Below are positions 59,471-64,000 of a stretch of 64,000 bases of DNA, in pieces (position 1 is the first letter of the stretch; each line of letters begins with the position of its first letter). The notes beneath the pieces are model-generated. The model was not told where the DNA came from. It searched no databases and was given only the letters and a program-made list of their open reading frames with translations. The DNA is from Acanthosoma haemorrhoidale (lineage: Eukaryota > Arthropoda > Insecta > Hemiptera > Acanthosomatidae). The translations under genes and the position numbers were made by a program. The DNA lies in NCBI GenBank assembly GCA_930367205.1, contig OV884013.1:119265827-119329826 (forward strand), given 5' to 3'.

Positions 59471-59972
59471 GCTATTAACACTTTAACCTGAAAATACTAT
59501 GAAAAATAATAATAATTAAATAAACAAAAAAATCAACACACACCATGCATCTTTGCCTCCTTGAAGTTCAAGAGATATGTAATTGTGAAGTGACAGTGTG
59601 CGATGAATTAAATTATTTAACTAAACGATAACTACCAATCATTTTTTTTCTCAATTAATGACGATTAATTTTAAATTAAATGTGAATCAAGAATTATAGA
59701 CAAATTTTCTAATTAGTATCTTACTTAATCTTAAAATTAAAACTCTCAATGGACAAACAAGGTTCCTATACTTGTCAAATGAAGGATAATTGGTTAATTT
59801 ATATAACTAACTAAATTAGTAAAGACTATATTTATAAAAACAAAACATAATTTCCAATAGTAAAGAAAATTTCTTTATGAATTTAGAATTTGTGACATTG
59901 TGTGTTTGTGTATCTAATATGTGGAAGCTGGAATTCTGAAGACCTGAAAATCAAATGAAAAAAACAACTTAC

Positions 59973-59999
59973 CTTATCACCTGGAGTGATAATTGTCAC
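59973..59999 (-). CDS. Candidate 27-bp microexon, minus strand
   Basis: Between an ideal acceptor (nine T then cag) and donor (gtaagt) on the minus strand. Only phase 0 is open: VTIITPGDK. This phase does not fit directly with the frame of exons A and B, so either another exon intervenes or one of the calls is wrong. Confidence 0.3.
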
Positions 60000-60104
60000 C
60001 TGAAAAAAAAATTAATTAATATTTATTTAAAATTTTATTTTATTAAAAAAATAATTTCAATATCAATAAACTTGTTATTTTAACGTATATAACAAGAAAA
60101 ACCT

Positions 60105-60690
60105 GTCCACTAAAGCGGAAATAAGACACTACAACACAGTCGTTAATTGGGATGGAAACATCATGCCTCCCCAATCTAGAGAAACTACTGAGAATAGAAC
60201 AAAGAATCCTAAGAAGGATCTACGGCCCCAAAAAGACACAAGAAGGATACAGGCTAAGGTCCAACCAAGAAATCTACAAAGACACAAAAGATCTAGAAAC
60301 GGACATAAGGATCAGGAGACTGAAATCGCATACACCGCATAAACCGACGGACATACGGTGAGAATGGCCCCGGAAAGACTAAACAAGAAAATATTCCAGA
60401 AAATCCGAGGATAAAAAAGCTCAAGGGGATACACCAAGCAGACGAAGGAAGAAACTGAAAGACTAGGAATAACGGACCAGGATTGTCAGGACGGAGAAAG
60501 ATATAGGAAAAGACTGAGGGAAATCAAGGTTCTTGTGGGAAAGAAAAAATCGAAAAAGGGAGTCCCATGGACAGAAGAAAGAAAACAAAAGCACGCAGAG
60601 ATAATGAGGGAAAAATGGAAGGAAAGGAAAAACAAAAACAAGAAAAGAACCGAAAGTAATGATATTCGCGTGGTCTTTAAGGCCTTTCCA
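60105..60690 (+). pseudogene. Non-LTR retrotransposon (LINE) reverse transcriptase C-terminal remnant
   Basis: Begins LSTKAEIRHYNTVVNW, then in another frame LEKLLRIEQRILRRIYGPKK and TDIRIRRLK, then MAPERLNKKIFQKIRG, ERLGITDQDCQD and a lysine-rich tail (KKSKKGVPWTEERKQKHAEI). The IEQRILRRIYGP and RIRRL motifs are typical of the region after the reverse transcriptase in arthropod LINEs (RTE- or I-like). It is clearly different from the Jockey copies and is frameshifted. It lies between the two units of the duplicated exon segment. Confidence 0.7.
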
Positions 60691-60732
60691 TGACCAAAAA
60701 AAACTTGTTTTTCTTATTTTAAAATTCATTAT

Positions 60733-60945
60733 ATCTATTTAATATTGATCAAGAAATCTGCCTTACTAAAAAACAAAACATCCAGAGACGTGGTATAAAT
60801 AATAAATTAATAAACCGAAAAATAAAAATTAATACTTTACTTACTCCAAGCTTCTGTATTCATTGTGTAGTGCAGATATGTTGTTACAAAAAAAAACTCC
60901 ATCCTAAAAGAGTACACAAAACGAATATTAATTCACAGTATTAAT
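60733..60945 (-). repeat. Duplicated segment, unit 2 (contains exon-like sequence B)
   Basis: Homologous to 59178-59470, see there. It contains the donor GTAAGTAAAG (60835-60844) but an A/T homopolymer replaces the acceptor region of unit 1. Confidence 0.75.
60845..60882 (-). pseudogene. Exon-like sequence B, probable decayed duplicate
   Basis: Reads NISALHNEYRSLE up to a perfect donor. Upstream there is a T-run and gtaac but no nearby AG, so splicing in would need the more distant ttttag at about 60910. Either a dead copy or an exon with an unusual acceptor. Confidence 0.35.
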
Positions 60946-61494
60946 AGTTAAAAAGCATACCTTTTAATTAAAAAAATAGTACATTTAAAAAACATACATT
61001 TAAACATTATGTATTTAACTCCACACTATACCAACCATTAGAGAAGATAAAACCTTTTAAAAAATAGTAGATTATCATTATCATAGAGATTTCTGTTGTT
61101 TATTTTTCTTCTGATAATTCAAAATAGTAAAGCATTTCTCATTATGTAAAAGCTGACGGGAAGATAAAGAATGATGTATTTATAATTACATAAATGTATT
61201 GGTATAATAATCTTTCTCTCTCTTATTATTTACTGATAGCTAATATCCAAATAAAAATAAAATACTAAAATTAATTTTAAAAATCCATTAGTAATTTATA
61301 ACGAGAGAGGCACGACTTTATTTCTAGTAATTTACATTTTAGCTACCGTCAATGACGTGTCCCTTAAAATTTAATAAAATTCTTAAAAGATAAAGAAACG
61401 ATTATGACAATGTTGATGTTTCGTTCTTTTCATATAACGTTCATTTGCTATTAATCTATATATCTATATCTATAGGAGAGTCTTTTAAAAGAAA
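60946..61494. other. AT-rich spacer, no gene seen
   Basis: No supportable feature. Confidence 0.4.
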
Positions 61495-61621
61495 AGAAAG
61501 AAAAGCTTTATTATGAAGTACAAACAAAACACTGGTATATACAAATAGTAAGAGTTACGTTACTACATACTGGGTGGAATGTCTAGGCACAAGTGGGGTC
61601 TGGGGCTAAAGCTGAGACATA
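61495..61621 (-). repeat. Dispersed repeat R-Y, copy 2, left part
   Basis: Reverse complement of 48080-48220. Interrupted at gagacata by a DD41D insertion; copy 1 gives the empty site gagacatatatgta. Confidence 0.75.
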
Positions 61622-62324
61622 AAGGGTGTCCCAGAATTAACGGAAGATTTGAATTTGCCGCCATTTGTGCAGTATAGTGCTGGCAACCCTAAAAAAAAGA
61701 AAACAATTTTTCGAGCAGAAATTATCCTAGGTGATGAAGCACATTTTCATCTTGATGGGGTCCGGAGAATCCGCTTGTGATTGTCGAAAAACAAATGCAT
61801 CCACAACGTGTCACTGTTTGGTGTGGATTTTGGGTTGGAGGCATCATTGGACATGATAACACAGTTCTTTGCACCGAAATTGGATGATATTCATGTGGCC
61901 AATATGTGGTTTCAACAAGATGGTGCCACATGCCATACAGCCCATGAAACAATTCAAATACTGCATGAGACATTTCCAGGTCGTGTACTCTCTCGTTTCG
62001 GTGATGAGAATTAGCCTCCTAGATCGTGTGATTTAACACCTTTAGATTTCTTTTTATGGGGTTATTTGAAGTCAAAGGTGTATGTCAACAAGCCCACATC
62101 CACCCATGCATTAAAAGAGGAAATTCAACCACATTTATGCCAAATGGTCATAGAAAATTTCGACAAAAGAGTGCGTATGTGCCAGCAAAGTCGTGTAGGC
62201 CATTCGCCCAATGTGTTATTCCATAAATAACCCTATCCTATTTACTTTATAATTCAATAAAAAAAATACTAAAAACTGTGTTTTCTATTTAAATCAAATC
62301 TTGGGTTAATTCTGGGACACCCGA
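61622..62324 (+). mobile_element. DD41D-type element, copy 5, lacking the N-terminal half
   Basis: TA duplications at 61620-61621 and 62325-62326, confirmed by the empty site in R-Y copy 1. TIRs aagggtgtcccagaattaac and gttaattctgggacaccc. About 703 bp. Unlike copies 1-3 this one lost the DNA-binding part and kept the catalytic part. Confidence 0.92.
61728..62229 (+). pseudogene. Transposase catalytic domain of DD41D family
   Basis: Starts at GDEAHFHLDG, with the first catalytic aspartate (about 61733). A short deletion and frameshift follow, then VTVWCGFWVGGIIG, MITQFFAPKLDDIHVANMWF, QQDGATCHTAHETIQILHET (second aspartate) and FPGRVLSRFGDEN. A stop replaces W, then PPRSCDLTPLDFFLWGYLKS (third aspartate, 41 residues after the second) and the usual C-terminus. 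All three catalytic positions are visible, but frames are broken. Confidence 0.88.
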
Positions 62325-62460
62325 TATATGTATAGGAAACGGATAATATTCTGGGAAGTGGGGTGGTCTTGGAGGGACGCGGTTGCTTACTTAAACATAA
62401 CAGGAACCATCAGTGACCTGCATGAAGTGGCGAGGCAGGTATACAGTTACAGTCAAGCCC
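62325..62460 (-). repeat. Dispersed repeat R-Y, copy 2, right part
   Basis: Continues R-Y after the insertion (tatatgtataggaaacggat, ttctgggaagt, gttgcttacttaaa, ggtatacagtt), matching the complement of 47975-48095. Confidence 0.75.
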
Positions 62461-63455
62461 CATCTAGTTGTTCCTAGCAAGCATTATAAAACTTTTTTAT
62501 CGGCCATATCTTGTGTATTATTTTCTCCAGGACAGTTTGGTTTTCGCTCTATTTCTTCATTTTTCTGGCTCCCATTTTCATTTGATTCCGCTGCTTGAAC
62601 ATCCTAGTCTTTTCTCATTTGAGGAGAATGTACATTTAGGATTTAGGACTCGCTCGTGCTTACTCCATGTTGGTAGCAGTTTTTACCTTAATTGATCCTA
62701 GTGTCTACTGAAACATAACGGCAAGTATTTTGGTTCCACCCCCGTAGTCTGAGAGAGACAGAATAGTCCCAGAACTGTCTCAAAAGTAGAGACCTTCGGT
62801 CGAGCCTGAACAATGAACGAGAAAAGACGACTCACAAACCGAGGTCAGTGGACTCCTCGGAAGTCAACGGGCAAAGTTGAAGCTGTGCGGTTGGCCTGGC
62901 TCCATATACCTGTGGAGTCATTAGTGGCGGGTCACCGGCCAACAGCTAAATGCTAACAGTCAGTCAAGCACTTCAAATATTTATCCCAGCGATCGATGTG
63001 AAGTGTTCTTCATCTAAATAATAAAACACAGAATATCACAACAGCGAATTTATCGGAAAATAACTAGGAATATTACTGTCATAACTGAATAAATAAGAAG
63101 ACTATCCGTACCTAGAACCAGTCAATAATATTATAAGTTTTGTAAGGATAATTATAACCAAAACTATACCTATAAAGAGATAAACAAGTTCTTCATTTAT
63201 TGATAAAGTGGTATGACACAATAGTGTGATATAAGTTTGTTTAAATCATCGTTATTGCAAATAATTATTCTGTTCTCTAAGCTTACGAATAAAACTAAAA
63301 AATTACAATAATAATAAAACGCATAAAATAAAAAAATAAACATAAAGTCTCGTCAGGGATCGAGGTGATTCGGAGTGACTCGTCCATTCCCGTACAATGT
63401 CGGTAAATGCTTCGGACATCAAAGCCTCTTGCACCCGACATTTTTTTAATATTCC
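62461..63455. other. Unassigned sequence before the LTR-like end
   Basis: 62700-63000 is GC-richer and could be internal sequence of the LTR element that follows, but no protein motif is visible. Two short overlapping frames at 62413-62695 are not supportable. A primer-like or polypurine motif is not clear. Confidence 0.3.
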
Positions 63456-64000
63456 TATAGCGACCGCTAACTATATATGTAAATTACCCTACACTCTGGT
63501 TCATAATGTATTATAATAGGAAATGTAAATCTATGTAACTTCTGGTAATAAATCATAGAGAGGTCGGAAGTCGTAGACAAGTAACTAAAAGGTTGCGGCA
63601 ATAAACCAAGAGAATTAGCCACCTGGTACCATAAAACCTGGGCAAAGGACACTTACCCCTATTAGAATAGACCTTCAGTCCTTCCGGCAGCCATATAAAA
63701 CACACCCTTGTACCCCAACGGTCATAAAAACTAAAAGGAAGTGACTACCTGTGTATCGTAAAACTTACTCCGGGCAGACAGACCCAGCCTTCCACGAGGG
63801 AGGGGGTTATCATATTTATATCAGTAAATTTCACTCTTCACAGCTACTCTGTTTTCCTTAGTCTTCCGAGCCACACTACTGGTAAATTGACACCAGGGGC
63901 ACTTGGCCCCTGGTCGGCCCACTCTTCATTCTTTTCTAGTTTCGACATACCGATGGCCGCTACCACCGTCGCGATACGCCTACTCAGCCTTCCGCTAATC
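63456..64000 (+). mobile_element. LTR-like sequence, runs off the window
   Basis: Begins tatagcgaccgctaactat and follows the start of the minus-strand LTR at 15839 for at least 60 bp (agcgaccgctaacta, ACCCTAYA, then tgtatt-rich sequence). A TATA-like tataaaa lies at 63694-63700, about 240 bp in, and the GC content rises afterwards as in the other copy. The first two bases are TA instead of TG. The right end is outside the window. Confidence 0.4.
63892..63914 (+). other. GC-rich hairpin in the LTR-like sequence
   Basis: accaggggc-acttg-gcccctggt: a 9-bp perfect stem with a 5-base loop, downstream of the TATA-like box, so it could lie in the transcript leader. Confidence 0.6.

Noticed and set aside
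60463..60729. 88-codon minus-strand ORF, phenylalanine-rich
   Set aside because: Antisense of the lysine-rich LINE tail, an artefact of AAA/GAA codons.
62413..62695. Two overlapping ORFs of 61 and 75 codons
   Set aside because: Different frames over the same sequence, partly in repeat R-Y, with no motif.

Overview
The window looks like AT-rich, gene-poor, repeat-dominated nuclear DNA of an arthropod, most likely an insect. The evidence is 5'-truncated Jockey-type non-LTR retrotransposons with poly(A) signals, IS630-Tc1-mariner and pogo/Tigger transposons with TA target duplications, spliceosomal exons with GT-AG borders, and long satellite arrays. I cannot name the species. I see no tRNA, rRNA, CRISPR or bacterial operon structure. 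Almost every coding-like stretch is a broken transposon piece.

Layout. 1-12298: satellite 1, about 76 monomers of about 162 bp in a 10-mer higher-order repeat of 1,622 bp, ending in AATAAA plus an A-tract. 12.7-21.6 kb: Jockey fragments, a TTAA-flanked foldback MITE, LTR-like sequences, a deleted Tigger-like ORF, a dispersed unknown repeat (here called R-X) split by a Jockey copy, and a GC-richer stretch that may hold a host promoter or first exon. 21.7-31.6 kb: satellite 2, 30 clean monomers of two types (about 294 and 278 bp), lying inside a larger element whose ends recur in a short derivative at 36.9-37.4 kb. 33.0-41.1 kb: a graveyard of Jockey copies, a second R-X copy and a palindromic mariner. 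41.3-56.5 kb: four copies of one DD41D Tc1/mariner family, one copy of a second DD41D family, a mini-Tigger, a 95-bp MITE, and two good host exons (49887-49945 and 55073-55387) of a coiled-coil protein with a possible N-myristoylation signal. 57.7-58.2 kb: a 34-bp minisatellite. 59.2-61.0 kb: a duplicated minus-strand segment carrying two homologous exon-like sequences, separated by a LINE fragment. 61.5-64.0 kb: a fifth DD41D copy nested in another dispersed repeat, and an LTR-like sequence running off the window.

How it fits together. Two threads link the repeats. First, the satellite 1 monomer shares short exact blocks, in the same order, with the 3' UTR of the neighbouring Jockey elements. 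One Jockey copy here has its 3' UTR in tandem with shared target duplications, so the satellite may have grown from retrotransposon 3' ends. Second, the satellite 2 monomers carry open frames and an intron-like segment, suggesting a coding region of a mobile element that was amplified inside that element. The only credible host genes are the plus-strand coiled-coil gene and a possible minus-strand gene near 59-61 kb.
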